Shown here piece by piece: positions 34,378 through 44,037 of a stretch of 64,000 nt of DNA. The position numbers and the translations under genes were made by a program. The stretch spans positions 31,208,965-31,272,964 of the forward strand of contig NC_059082.1 in assembly GCF_020497125.1 (NCBI RefSeq), given 5' to 3'. The notes below the pieces were generated by a model that saw nothing but the letters and a program-made list of their open reading frames with translations, was not told the DNA's origin and did no database searches. The stretch's first letter is position 1. Each line of letters begins with the position of its first letter. Origin of the DNA: Mauremys mutica (lineage: Eukaryota; Chordata; Testudines; Geoemydidae).

Positions 34378-35831
34378 ATCGAGGGCGGCCTACCAGTCTC
34401 CGGGATCCAAGGATGGGATGACGGTCCCCATGGGTACCATGCGGAACTTAGCTGTATCGTGAACTTGTTGAGTTCCCGCAGGTCTAGGATAGGTCTGAGA
34501 CCTCCCTTCGCCTAGGGGATTAGGAATTAGTGGGAGTAGAACCCTTTGCCCCTTCTGTCCTTAGGTACCACCTGTATAGCTCCGATGAAGAGGAGCGTCC
34601 GCACCTTTTGCAAAAGGAATCACTCGTGTGAGGGGTCCCTAAGAGGGACAAGGATGGTTAGGCTTTTGCCCCTTTGGCGGTTAGAAGGACCCTAATTTCG
34701 GCTCCTTTGGGGTCCTGATTGATGCCTACGACCGCGTAAGCCACGCCCACTGGCAAAGTCCTGTCTTTGTCTAGGCGCAGGGTAAGAGTGGTGAGGCTGG
34801 GGACGGGAAGGTCGGCGCTGAAGCACTGGCATGTGCATGCCGAGAGAGAGCGCAGTGACCCTGCTGCCCTTTAGGCTTTGCAGCTTAGGGCCAGTTTTTT
34901 TTTTGTTTTTTTTTTCAGAGAACAGGCCTTTGCCATTGAAGGGCAAGTCCTGTATAGTGTGCAGCAGCTGCGAGGGAAGGCTCGATAACTGGAGCCATGA
35001 AATGTGCCTCGTGGCAACACCCGAGGCCAGAGTCGTGGCAGCGGAGTCAGCTGCATCCAATGAGGCCTGGAGGGAAGCTCTCGCCAGCTTCTTCCTTTGT
35101 TCCAGGAGGGCATCGAACTCTTGACGGGAGTTCTGAAGAACCGACTCTGTAAATTTGCCCACCGCCACCCATAGTAGCGGCTAAGCAGGGCTTGCTAGTT
35201 TGCTACACGAAGTTGCAGGGCCCCCGCTGAGTACATCTTACGGCCCAGTAAGACCATTCGCCTAGCCTCCTTGGATTTAGGGGCTGGTGCCCGCTGGCCA
35301 TGGCGTTCCGTCCCATTGAGGGACTGGACGACAAGGGAGCGGGGGGGGGAGATGTACATATAGGTACTCGTACCCCCTGGAGGATACCATGTACTTGCGT
35401 TTCGATTAGAGGAGGGCCCGAGGAGTATGTTCCTGCCCCCGCCTCATCTGGGGAGGAGGAAGAAGAAAGGCCAGGGACAAGCGGGTCCTGTGTGGGCTTG
35501 CACTCCTGGACAACCTCCTGATCCAGTGGGATCTGGGAGCCCGGTGGTTGAACCGGGGCTTGCTCTGTACCGGTCGGAGGGGGACGGCTAATTGTCGCCT
35601 TTGGCACCCAGAGCTCTGACGGAACAGAGCGAGATGGGATCACTTATACGCCTCTGGCGTGGTAGTACGCCCAAGGTGACTAGAATGACCACTGATAGGT
35701 CTCCTGGAAGACTCTGGAGGGCACATCGGAAAACAGAGTACTGCGCATATGAAGTGTCCGCACGGGACGACACTGATGCGTGGCTGGATGGCCCTGGAGG
35801 AGCTGAAAAGCCCTTGGTAGAGTCTCCCTCT

Positions 35832-36038
35832 CTAACTGACGTCGCTACACGCGGCACCGGGGATCGGTACCGGGAGACATACCGGTACCGAGAATGGGAC
35901 CTGCCACCAGAGCGGTGCCGGGCGGTCGACCGAGATCGTGAGGCTCGATGTTCGGGAGTGGCTACGGGAGTCCCGGTGCCTGGAGCGGTGCCGGGAGCTG
36001 GATCGGTGCTGAGTGTACCGGGCCGGCGAACGGGACAC
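35832..36038 (-). pseudogene. Arg/Ser-rich segment of DIRS ORF1
   Basis: The open stretch contains RSSSRHRSRHRDSRSHSRTS, an RS-rich region resembling the nucleic-acid-binding basic domains of gag-like proteins. It lies between the tandem-repeat part of ORF1 and the polymerase region, where RS-rich segments occur in turtle DIRS ORF1 proteins as I know them. It is bounded by stops and shifted relative to the flanking ORF1 pieces. Confidence 0.6.
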
Positions 36039-36319
36039 TGACCAGTGCCGCGAGTACTACTGGTACCGAAATGGAGAACGGTGCCGAGACTGTGAGCGGC
36101 GTCAGGACCTCGATCGGTGACGGGACCGAGAACGTCTGCGGGACCGCGATCGTGAACGGTGCCGCTCTGCGGTGCCGACGGAGGGTGGTCTGATCAAGGC
36201 AGGCTTGCCGATCGACTATATAACCCGCACCGGCGGTGCTGGGGGTTGAGGCAGCGCAGACGCTATCATTGCAATCAGCTCCCTCGCCGTGGAAACTGTC
36301 TCCGGCGTGGAGGGAATAG

Positions 36320-37300
36320 TGAGCTCGACCACAGCTCGCGCCAGGGAGCTTTCAGGCACCAGACTTGATGGCTCTTGCGTGGCCGGAGGCGACGGTGCCG
36401 ACATTGTCGGTGCCACGGCAGGTATTAGTGCCGGGAGGTCCAACTTAGTATAGCGCTTGGGCTGCAGAGCAGGCCGCTCTGACGCAGCTTAATAGCGAGC
36501 TCAACTATGGCTTGCACCGGGGAGCGTTCCAGCACCGGACTCGACGGCTCTTGCGTGGTATTGGAGCCGGGCGGTCCGACTTAGTATAGCGCTCGGGCTG
36601 CGGAGCAGGGCTCTGACGCAGCTTAATAGTGAGCTCGACCACGGCTCGCACGGGGAGCTTTCAGGCAGCGGACTCGACGGCTCTTGCGTGGCCGGGGTCG
36701 ATGGTGCCGGTATTGCCGGTGCCACGGCAGGTATCGGAGCCGGGCGGTCCGACTTAGTATAGCACTCGGGCTGCGGAGCAGGGCTCTGACGCAGCTTAAT
36801 AGTGAGCTCGACCACGGCTCGCATCGGGGAGCTTTCCGGCACCAGACTCGACAGCTCTTGCATGGCCGGAGGCGACAGTGCCAACATTGTCGGTGCCACG
36901 GCAGGTATTAGTGCCGGGAGGTCCAACTTAGTATAGCGCTTGGGCTGCAGAGCAGGCCGCTCTGACGCAGCTTAATAGCGAGCTCAACTACGGCTTGCAC
37001 CGGGGAGCGTTCCAGCACCGGACTCGACGGCTCTTGCGTGGCCGGAGGCGATGGTGCTGATATTGTCGGTGCCACGGTAGGTATCGGTGCCGGGCAGTCC
37101 GACTTAGTATAGCGCTTGGGCTGCGGAGCAGGTGGCTCTGATGCAGCTTAATAGCGAGCTCAACCACGGCTCGTACCGGGGAGCTTTCCGGCACCGGACT
37201 CGACGGCTCTTGCGTGGCCGGAGTTAACGGTGCGGATATTGTTGGTGCCACGGCAGATATCCGTGCCGGGCAATCCGACTTAGCAAAGCGCTCGGGCTGC
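36320..37300 (-). repeat. Tandem ~175-bp repeat array within DIRS ORF1
   Basis: The words CGACTTAGTATAGCGCT, CGACGGCTCTTGCGTGGCCG and ATTGTCGGTGCCACGGCAGG recur at nearly regular intervals. The CTTAGTATAGC anchor appears near 36446, 36580, 36754, 36928 and 37105, and a variant (CTTAGCAAAGC) near 37279. Spacing is about 175 bases except for one shortened unit of about 133. In translation the repeats give P/A-rich blocks such as PALIPAVAPTMSAPSPPATQ. There are about five and a half units. Confidence 0.85.
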
Positions 37301-37500
37301 GGAGCAGGCGGCTCGGACGCAGCAGGAGTCCTGTGCCTCTTCATCCTCCAGGAGAGGGATCCGTGCCGAGTGGACGTCGGTGCCGGCGACGGCTGGTGCC
37401 GGGAGGACTTGGCGGTACCGGCGATCTGGTGCCGAGGGAGCGCTCCTGGAAGACTAACCAGCGCTCGGTGCCGAGAGCGGAGGAGCAAGAGCTGCCTCCC

Positions 37501-37683
37501 TCAGGAGCTGCTTGAGACGAAAGTCCTGCTCCCCTTTGTTCTCGGATTAAAGGCCTCACAAATGCAGCACTTATCTGTTAGTTGAGATTCCTCGAGGCAC
37601 TTAGGAGAGGATCTCTTGTCCGCATCGGCTTGTGGCCGGCCGAGCATTGTAAAACCCTGTGGACTGGGCATCATACCCGGCAC
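37501..37683 (-). pseudogene. DIRS ORF1 (gag-like) N-terminal piece
   Basis: A 60-codon open stretch from ATG (37683 on the minus strand) to a stop. It has a Cys cluster, DKCCICEAFNPRTKGSR, that matches the CxxC-type motif of ORF1 proteins in related DIRS copies. It lies 180-370 bases inside the right terminal repeat, where ORF1 is expected to start. The next open pieces (36988-37488 and on) carry the same protein in other frames, so the gene is broken by several frameshifts. Confidence 0.65.
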
Positions 37684-37861
37684 TGGGTGCGGGGAAGGGG
37701 ATAATCCCTGAACCCCTGTAAATTAAATACACTAACTATACTACAAACGAATAAAGTTAACTACAACTATATAATCTGAACTATAATTAACGAGAGAAAC
37801 TACGAGTAGCTAGGGAAGTGGAGGTCAGCTAAGCCGCGCTCCACTGTTCCAACGACCGACA

Positions 37862-38047
37862 CGGGCGGTAAGAAGGAACTGAGGGGCGGATGGGTCGGCA
37901 GGGGTATATATCCTGTGCCATAGCGGTGCCACTCCAGGGGGCGCCCAGTCGACCCACCGAGTGTTGCTAGGGTAAAAATCTTCCGACGAACATGCACGCA
38001 GCGCGCACACACCTAACTGGAATGCATAGGAGCAATCACTCGAAGAA
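37862..38047. repeat. DIRS right inverted terminal repeat
   Basis: Inverted copy of the left ITR body: GGGGTATATATCCTGTGCC, GGGTAAAAATCTTCCGACG and CACCTAACTGGAATGCATAG are the complements of left-end words, with scattered mismatches. On the minus strand this is the 5' end of the element, and its TATATA motif could serve as the promoter for the ORF1 transcript. Confidence 0.85.
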
Positions 38048-38050
38048 GAA

Positions 38051-39537
38051 TACCTAATTAATGTCAATTTTTAAAAAACGTTCCAGAGGCAATCCTGGCA
38101 ATTTCAGGCTGGAATGCCTAACTTCAGTACCAGGCAAACCGGCTGAAATCACAAAGAACAGAATTTTCAGAGACACAGATAAACACAATATGTTGGGAAA
38201 GAGACAACTCAGCGTGTGTAAAGGGAAATCATGCCTCACCAATCTATTAGAATTCTTTGACGGGATCAACAAGCATGTGGACAAGGATGATTCAGTTTAT
38301 ATAGTGTACCTGCACTTTCAGAAAGCCTTTGACAAAGTCCCCTACTAAAAGCCCTTAAGTAAAGTAAGTAGTCATGGGATAAAAGAGAAGGTCCTCTCAT
38401 GGATCAGTAACTGGCTAAGAGATAGGAAACAGAGGGCAGGAATAAATGCACAGTTTTCACAGAAGAGACGGGTAAATTGCAAAGTCCCTCAAAGATATGT
38501 ACTGGGACCAGTGCTGTTCAACATATTCATAAATGATCTGGAAATGGAGGTAAACAGTGAGGTGGCAAAGTTTGCAGACAATAAAAAATTACTCAGCATA
38601 GTTAAGTCCAAAGCAGACTACAAAGGGATTTCACAAAACTGGGTGACTGGCAACAAAATGGCAAATTAAATTCAATATTGGAAAACATAATCTCAACTAT
38701 CCATACAAAATGATGCGGTTTTAATTAGCTGTTACCAGTCAAGAAAGACATCTTGGAGTCACTGTGGATAGTGCTCTACAAACATCGGCTCAATGTGCAG
38801 TGGCAGTCAAAAAAGCTAAAAGAACCATTAGAAAAGGGATAGATAAGACAAAATATCAAAATGCCACTATCTAAATCCATATTATACCCACTCCTTGAAT
38901 ACTGTGTGCTGTTCTGGTTGTCTCATCTCAAAAAAATATATATATATATATTAGAATTGGAAAAGTGCAAAGGTAGCAAAAATGCATAGAGGTATGGATC
39001 AACTTCCATACGAGGAGTGATTAAAAAGACTGGGACTGTTCAGCTTAGAAAAGAAACATCTGAGGGGAATATGATAAAGAGCTATAAAATCATGAATGCT
39101 GTGGAGAAAGTGAATAAGGAAATGTTATTTACCCCTTCACATAACACAAGAACCAAAGGTCACCCAATGAAATTAATAGGCAGCAGGTTTAAAACAAACA
39201 TAAGGATGTACTTATTCACACAGTCAATCTGTGGAACTTGTTGCCAGAGGATGTTGTGAACAACAAAAGTATAACTGGGTTCAAATAAGAATGAAATAAG
39301 TTTATGATGGATAGGTCCATCAATGTCTGTTAGCCAAGACAGAGTCAGAGATTCAACACCATGCTCTGGATGTCCCTAAACCTCCAACCGCCAGAAACTG
39401 GGACTGGACCACAGAGGATAGATCTCTCAATTGCCCTGTTCTGTTCATTTCCCCTGAAGCACCTGGCATTGATCACTGTCAGAAGACAGGATAGTGGGCT
39501 AGATGGGCCCAGGATGGCTGTTCTTATGTTCTTAGAT
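38051..39537 (+). mobile_element. CR1 LINE, right part with 3' end
   Basis: Continues the CR1 split by the DIRS element. The first open piece (38061-38348) reads FKKRSRGNPGNFR, SCLTNLLEFFDGINKHVDK and YLHFQKAFDKVPY, the RT motif region of CR1 (FQKAFD is motif A). Later pieces are broken (for example 39017-39259 with the 3' RT tail words). It ends GATGGCTGTTCTTATGTTCTTAG (39515-39537), the CR1 tail common in turtles. A TA dinucleotide run lies at 38938-38950. Confidence 0.9.
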
Positions 39538-39783
39538 CTGAAATGGAGATCAGTCTTGGAGAAATCACCTGTAGGTCCCACTGCACCTTTAATATTTCTC
39601 CTCTGACAGTGTCTAGGAAGAATTTATCCCATCCCCCCCATGCACTAAGATCAGGGCATTCCCCCCTAAATCATTCCTGTGAGCAATGTTGACATTGGAA
39701 TAACTGATTCACCGAACCTTGGGAAGGGAGAGACTTTGTCTACTGCACAGCATCAGTTTAAGGATTTTAGGACCACTTCAAAT

Positions 39784-40254
39784 TGTCGGAGAAAAACTCA
39801 GTTCTCGCTTTTTCGTTTGGGTGCAGCAAAATCAAATACTTTATTATTTCTCCAGTAATTACAATGGAGGGAGAGAGTGCCATAGGACACAGGGTCGCCC
39901 CAGTCCCGGACAGGTCTCTCAACTGGTAAACAATTACAGCAAGCCTTTATACCTTTGTTACAAACAATTTCTAGCAATAATACAGACGGTAAAAAGCAAC
40001 AAATACATTTTGTTTATACATAAGCCTTTCTGCTATCTTATTTGTCTCACTCCAAGAAAAAGCAAGCCTGCATATTTGGTTATCAGTACAAGGTCGTAAT
40101 AACTTTTTACACAGTTCTTGTTCTCTGCCTCACACTATCTTCGCTTCTACAAATCTCACGTCATTAGGGTCACAGCTAGCCTAACTCTTGCTAACTGACT
40201 GACATGCATTAAAATTCCCTTCAAATCCTTGTTAATTCTTTCCCTGCTTCCACA
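39784..40254 (-). repeat. ERV 3' LTR
   Basis: Read on the minus strand it starts TGTGGAAGCAGGG and ends CTCCGACA. It has a TATAAA box (plus 39946-39951) and an AATAAA polyadenylation signal (plus 39840-39845) about 100 bases further on, consistent with U3-R-U5 organisation. It differs from the 5' LTR at about four sites (for example CGTTTGG versus CATTTGG near the U5 end). Confidence 0.92.
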
Positions 40255-40266
40255 CTCCCCACTTTT
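40255..40266 (-). other. ERV polypurine tract
   Basis: On the minus strand AAAAGTGGGGAG lies directly before the 3' LTR, the normal place for the primer of plus-strand DNA synthesis. Confidence 0.85.
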
Positions 40267-40290
40267 GTACTTCTAGTACAACAAATATTT

Positions 40291-40485
40291 TCAAATCTCT
40301 ATTTGCATTAATTCATGGATTTCAGATTCTACATCAGATGTTTCAACCTTAGGGGTTTTCATTGGATGTAATGACAATGCATGATTAGCATGAACATGAA
40401 AGGTATTACTATCATTACGTTTTCTACAACAACAACAACAGTAACATAATCCTAAGCTAACTAACAATACTACAAACAACAACAT
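40291..40485 (-). pseudogene. ERV env C-terminal transmembrane remnant
   Basis: A short open stretch with a hydrophobic segment (LLFVVLLVSLGL) followed by a run of cysteines and then a charged tail. This is the pattern of a retroviral envelope transmembrane anchor and cytoplasmic tail, and it lies just upstream of the polypurine tract, where env ends. It is out of frame with the neighbouring env-type piece at 40457-40843, so the gene is broken. Identity to a particular virus group is not determined. Confidence 0.65.
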
Positions 40486-40843
40486 TCCCGTAGGAATAAT
40501 ATAATGGGGTTGTTGTACAATTTTTGGTTACAAAGCACAAGACATCATACTTAGTACATAAAGTAGACACTCTATAAGCCGTATGAAAGGCATTCTTTTC
40601 AGTTTGATATATATTCTGAAGCATGTGAATTTGCCCTTGCAATTCAGAGATTCTTTGAACCTCTGGTAACAATAAAAGCAAATTTTGAAACCGATCAGGC
40701 ACTACTTTAGTCCAATTAAAATATACCTGAAATCTAAGAGCTACTTGCAACATTTTATCTGCAGGCCAGTAAATGATATGATTGCCTGCAGCAGTGGTAA
40801 GATTAATATGTATATCTTGCAATGTGGTGGCTGTAACGTACAC
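40457..40843 (-). pseudogene. ERV env remnant, middle piece, interrupted by the Harbinger element
   Basis: A 128-codon open stretch containing possible N-glycosylation sites (NLT, NWT) and a leucine-rich segment (LLLLLPEVQRISELQGQ) that could be the helical region of an envelope transmembrane subunit. Its 5' side is cut off by the Harbinger insertion; on the other side of the transposon (45085 onward) the env-type sequence continues with stops. The call rests on position and general features, not on a named match. Confidence 0.5.
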
Positions 40844-41209
40844 ACAACGTCTACACTACGGGACTATTCCGAATTTGCATAAACCGGTTTTGTAAAACAG
40901 ATTTTATAAAATCGAGTGCGCGCGGCCACACTAAACACATTAAATCGGTGGTGTGCGTCCATGGTCCGAGGCTAGCATCGATTTCTGGAGCGTTGCACTG
41001 TGGGTAGCTATCCCGTAGCTATCCCATAGTTCCCGCAGCCTCCCCCGCCCCTTGGCATTTCCGGGTTGAGATCCCAGTGCCTGATGGGGCAAAAATCATT
41101 GTCGCGGGTGGTTCTGGGTACAGCCTCACCCCTCCCTCCCTGAGCAGCAGACAACCGTTTCGCGCCTTTTTTGCTTGGTGAACTGTGCAGACACCATAGC
41201 ACAGCAAGC

Positions 41210-42499
41210 ATGGACCCTGCTCAGCTCAATACCGCAATCGTGAATGTTTTAAACACCTCGCGCACTCTCGTGCAGTCTATGGTGAACCAGGACCTTCAAT
41301 CCGAGGCGAGGAGGAGGCGGATACGGCAGCGTGGCGATGACAGTGATGAGGACGTAGACACAGAATTCTCTCAAACCGCGGGCCCCTGCGCTTTGGAGAT
41401 CCTGATGGTAATGGGGCAGATTCTATCCATTGAACGCCGATTTTGGGCCCGGGAAACAAGCACTGACTGGTGGGACCGCATTGTGTTGCAGGTGTGGGAC
41501 GATTCCCAGTGGCTGCGAAACTTTCGCATGCGTAAGGGCACTTTCATGGAACTTTGTGACTTGCTTGCCCCTGCCCTGAAATGCCAGAATACCAAGATGA
41601 GAGCAGCCCTCACAGTAGAGAAGCGAGTGGCGATAGCCCTGTGGAAGCTTGCAACGCCAGACAGCTACCGGTCAGTCGGGAATCAATTTGGAGTTGGAAA
41701 ATCTACTGTGGGGGCTGTTGTGATGCAAGTAGCCAAAGCAATCACTAAGCTGCTGCTACGAAAGGTTGTGACTCTGGGAAACGTGCAGGCCATAGTGGAT
41801 GGCTTTGCTGCACTGGGATTCCCTAACTGTGGGGGGGCGATAGATGGAACCCATATCCCTATCTTGGCACCGCAGCGCCAGGGCACCCAGTACGTAAACC
41901 GGAAGGGGTACTTTTCAATGGTGCTGCAAGCACTGGTAGATCACAAGGGACGTTTCACAAACATCCACGTGGGATGGCCAGGGAGGGTTCATGACGCTCG
42001 CGTCTTCAGAAGCACTACTCTGTTTAAACGGCTGCAGCAAGGGAATTACTTCCCAGACCAGAAAATAACAGTTGGGGCTGTTGAAATGCCTGTCGTTATC
42101 CTGGGGGACCCAGCCTACCCCTTGATGCCATGGCTCATGAAGCCATACACAGGCAGCCTGGACAGTGGTCAGGATCTGTTCAATTACAGGCTGAGCAAGT
42201 GCAGAATGGTGGTGGAATGTGCATTTGGCCGTTTAAAGGCGCGCTGGCGGACATTACTGACTCGCTCAGACCTCAGCCAAACCAATGTCCCCTATGTTAT
42301 TACTGCTTGCTGTATTCTCCACAATCTCTGTGAGAGTAAGGGGGAGACCTTTATGGCGGGGTGGGAGGCTGAGGCAAATCACCTGGCCGCTGATTACGCA
42401 CAGCCAGACACCAGGGAGATTAGAAGAGCACACCAGGAAGCGGTGCGCATCAGAGAAGCTTTGAAAACGAGCTTCATCAATGGCCAGGGTACAGTGTGA
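41210..42499 (+). CDS. Harbinger transposase, intact
   Basis: Predicted 429-residue DDE nuclease that would cut and paste the element. The chosen start is the ATG giving MDPAQLNTAIVNVL; the frame is open further upstream, but no better ATG is present. An acidic N-terminal part (GDDSDEDVDTE, about residues 42-52) is followed by a helix-turn-helix-like segment (RSVGNQFGVGKSTVGAVVMQ, about 154-173). The catalytic triad is visible: D212 in GGAIDGTHIP, D300 in ILGDPAYPL and E336 in VVECAFGRLK, with 35 residues between the second Asp and Glu, as in PIF/Harbinger enzymes. No stop or frameshift occurs. The length and domain order match HARBI1-type proteins. AATAAA at 42594-42599, 95 bases after the TGA, is a likely poly-A signal. 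It is convergent with the Myb gene. Confidence 0.93.
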   Translation: MDPAQLNTAIVNVLNTSRTLVQSMVNQDLQSEARRRRIRQRGDDSDEDVDTEFSQTAGPCALEILMVMGQILSIERRFWARETSTDWWDRIVLQVWDDSQWLRNFRMRKGTFMELCDLLAPALKCQNTKMRAALTVEKRVAIALWKLATPDSYRSVGNQFGVGKSTVGAVVMQVAKAITKLLLRKVVTLGNVQAIVDGFAALGFPNCGGAIDGTHIPILAPQRQGTQYVNRKGYFSMVLQALVDHKGRFTNIHVGWPGRVHDARVFRSTTLFKRLQQGNYFPDQKITVGAVEMPVVILGDPAYPLMPWLMKPYTGSLDSGQDLFNYRLSKCRMVVECAFGRLKARWRTLLTRSDLSQTNVPYVITACCILHNLCESKGETFMAGWEAEANHLAADYAQPDTREIRRAHQEAVRIREALKTSFINGQGTV

Positions 42500-42593
42500 C
42501 TGCTGTGTTTGTTGATGAACACCCAACCCCCTTGATTGACTCAGTCCCTGTAAGCAACTCCCCCTCCCCCTTCGAGTACAGCTTACTTATGCA

Positions 42594-42599
42594 AATAAA
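42594..42599 (+). terminator. Poly-A signal for the transposase transcript
   Basis: GCAAATAAAGTC contains AATAAA 95 bases beyond the transposase stop codon. A second signal on the opposite strand (42628-42633) serves the convergent Myb gene. Confidence 0.7.
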
Positions 42600-42627
42600 G
42601 TCACTCTCATTTAAAAAGCATGAATTC

Positions 42628-42633
42628 TTTATT
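42628..42633 (-). terminator. Poly-A signal for the Myb/SANT transcript
   Basis: On the minus strand ATCAATAAAGAATTC contains AATAAA, about 85 bases after the stop codon of exon 2. The two convergent transcripts would overlap only by their tails. Confidence 0.7.
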
Positions 42634-43380
42634 GATTCATTATAAAAAGAGGGAGAGAAGTAAGGGTGTGGTTTGGGAGGAGGATAGGAGGGATGGAGAA
42701 GGCCATTAAAAAAAATTCACAGTAACGACATCCTTCTGGTTGGGCTGTCCACGGGGGTGGAGTGGCCGGGTGCACGGAGCCTCCCCCCACGCGTTCTTAC
42801 ACGTCTGGGTGAGGAGGATGTGGAACATGGTGAGGGTTGAGGGTGGTTATACAGGGGCTGCAGCGGCACTCTGTGATCCTGCTGCCGTTCCTGAAGCTCT
42901 ACAAGACGCCGGAGCATGTCAGTTTGATCACGCAGCAGCCCCAGAGTTGCATCCCGCCACCGCTGATCTTCCTGCCGCCACCGCTGATTTTCCTGCCGGT
43001 CTTCCTGCCGCCACCTCTCATCTCGGTTGTCCCTCCTGTCCTCACGTTCATCCCTCCTGTCCTCACGTTCACTGGCCTCTTTCCTGTAATTGATACCACG
43101 TCCTTCCACTCATTCAGATGAGCTCTTTCATTGCGTGTAACTTCCATAATATCCGAGAACATCTCATCTCGCGTCTTCTTTTTCCTCCGCCTTATCTGTG
43201 CTAGCCTTTGGGATGGAGGAGGGATGGTTGAAAAATTTGCAGCTGCATGAGGGAGATAAATATTTAGAAAGATACATTTTACAGAACAATGGTTATACTC
43301 TTTCACAGTGAACAGCACTATTCACCTAGCACATGTCATTTCCCTACAAGGTCGCATTTTTCATCTTAATAGTGAGTGCT

Positions 43381-43450
43381 TGCAGCTCTGGAGTTACAGA
43401 TCTCACAGACACAGGTCCAGGCATCAGAATTCAGCTTGCATGTGGCCATG
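43381..43450 (+). other. Candidate upstream exon of the antisense ORF
   Basis: Ends CATGTGGCCATG|GTAAGCC, a consensus 5' splice site at 43450/43451. In the phase that enters the 43744 exon openly the end reads HVAM. The start of the exon is not defined and the whole model is unproven. Confidence 0.25.
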
Positions 43451-43743
43451 GTAAGCCACTGTCTTTCGGCTTCTGTAGTGATTTACCCCTCCCCCCCAAC
43501 GCATGGCTAATACCACGCTAACTCCCTGCTAATCAACAACCTTCCCACCCCCCAACCCACTGCGTGTCTGGTAGCTTGGGGAAGATCGCCGGTGACCAAA
43601 CACAGAAAAGATAATCGGCATTTCACTCCTCCCCTCCCCCCGCTTCGCTACGTGCAGGAAAGTTTTTTTTTAAGCTGCTGCAGTCCACGAACCCAGTAGA
43701 AAAATGGCCACCCCCCTTACTTAAATTCCTGATTTTTAACCAG

Positions 43744-44037
43744 GTTATCCTGAACGATATCACTTTGCTGAGGATAACAGAACAAGATAAAGAGCGGATG
43801 CTTCTTGAATGCCAGCAGTCACCGGGACCATACGCTGCTATGCTTTGCCACGCAATTATACCTGATTACTTGCTACATGCATGGCATGGTAAAGTGTCCT
43901 ACCATGGTGGGCGGAACAAGGCTGCCTTGCCCAGAAACCTTCTGCAAAGGCTTCTGGAGTACCTACAGGAGCGCTTCATCGAGATGTCCCTGGAGGATTT
44001 CCTCTCAATCCCCGGACATGTTAACAAACTTTTCTAA
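43744..44037 (+). CDS. Antisense ORF inside the Myb intron, possibly BEN-like
   Basis: An exon-like open segment of 97 codons ending TAA. It follows a good acceptor (TTTTTAACCAG at 43733-43743) and starts VILNDITLLRITEQDKERM. The core AMLCHAIIPDYLLHAWHGKV, then NKAALPRNLLQRLLEYLQERF and LEDFLSIPGHVNKLF, has the spacing of a BEN domain: a hydrophobic helix, a small polar loop, ALPxxxxxxLxxYxxxRF, then a final helix. I infer this by pattern only; no search was possible. A candidate upstream exon ends at 43450 before GTAAGC, which would make a 293-base intron. No AATAAA is visible just downstream. It lies fully inside the intron of the opposite-strand Myb gene. It could be a third transposon gene, a captured host exon or chance. 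Confidence 0.4.
   Translation, partial: VILNDITLLRITEQDKERMLLECQQSPGPYAAMLCHAIIPDYLLHAWHGKVSYHGGRNKAALPRNLLQRLLEYLQERFIEMSLEDFLSIPGHVNKLF

Larger units (their letters stand above)
31708..38050 (-). mobile_element. DIRS-type tyrosine-recombinase retrotransposon, degenerate but near full length
   Basis: A 6.3-kb element in minus orientation inside a CR1. DIRS elements replicate by reverse transcription but integrate with a tyrosine recombinase, and they have inverted rather than direct terminal repeats. Here the two ends share about 160-190 bases in inverted orientation (31739-31926 and 37862-38047, with GTCGGAAGATTTTTACCC and GGATATATACCCCTGCCG). On the minus strand the order is ORF1/gag-like (37683 to about 35600), reverse transcriptase (about 34500-34180), RNase H-type region (34140-33600) and tyrosine recombinase (32948-32319), the canonical DIRS order. 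All ORFs are broken. No target-site duplication is visible, as expected for DIRS. Confidence 0.88.

Noticed and set aside
31708..38050. Alternative reading of the element as a normal LTR retrotransposon
   Set aside because: Its termini are inverted rather than direct repeats and it encodes a tyrosine recombinase-type ORF, not an integrase.
42740..43121. Plus-strand frames rich in V/L/P opposite exon 2
   Set aside because: Antisense reading of the charged coiled-coil exon of the Myb gene.
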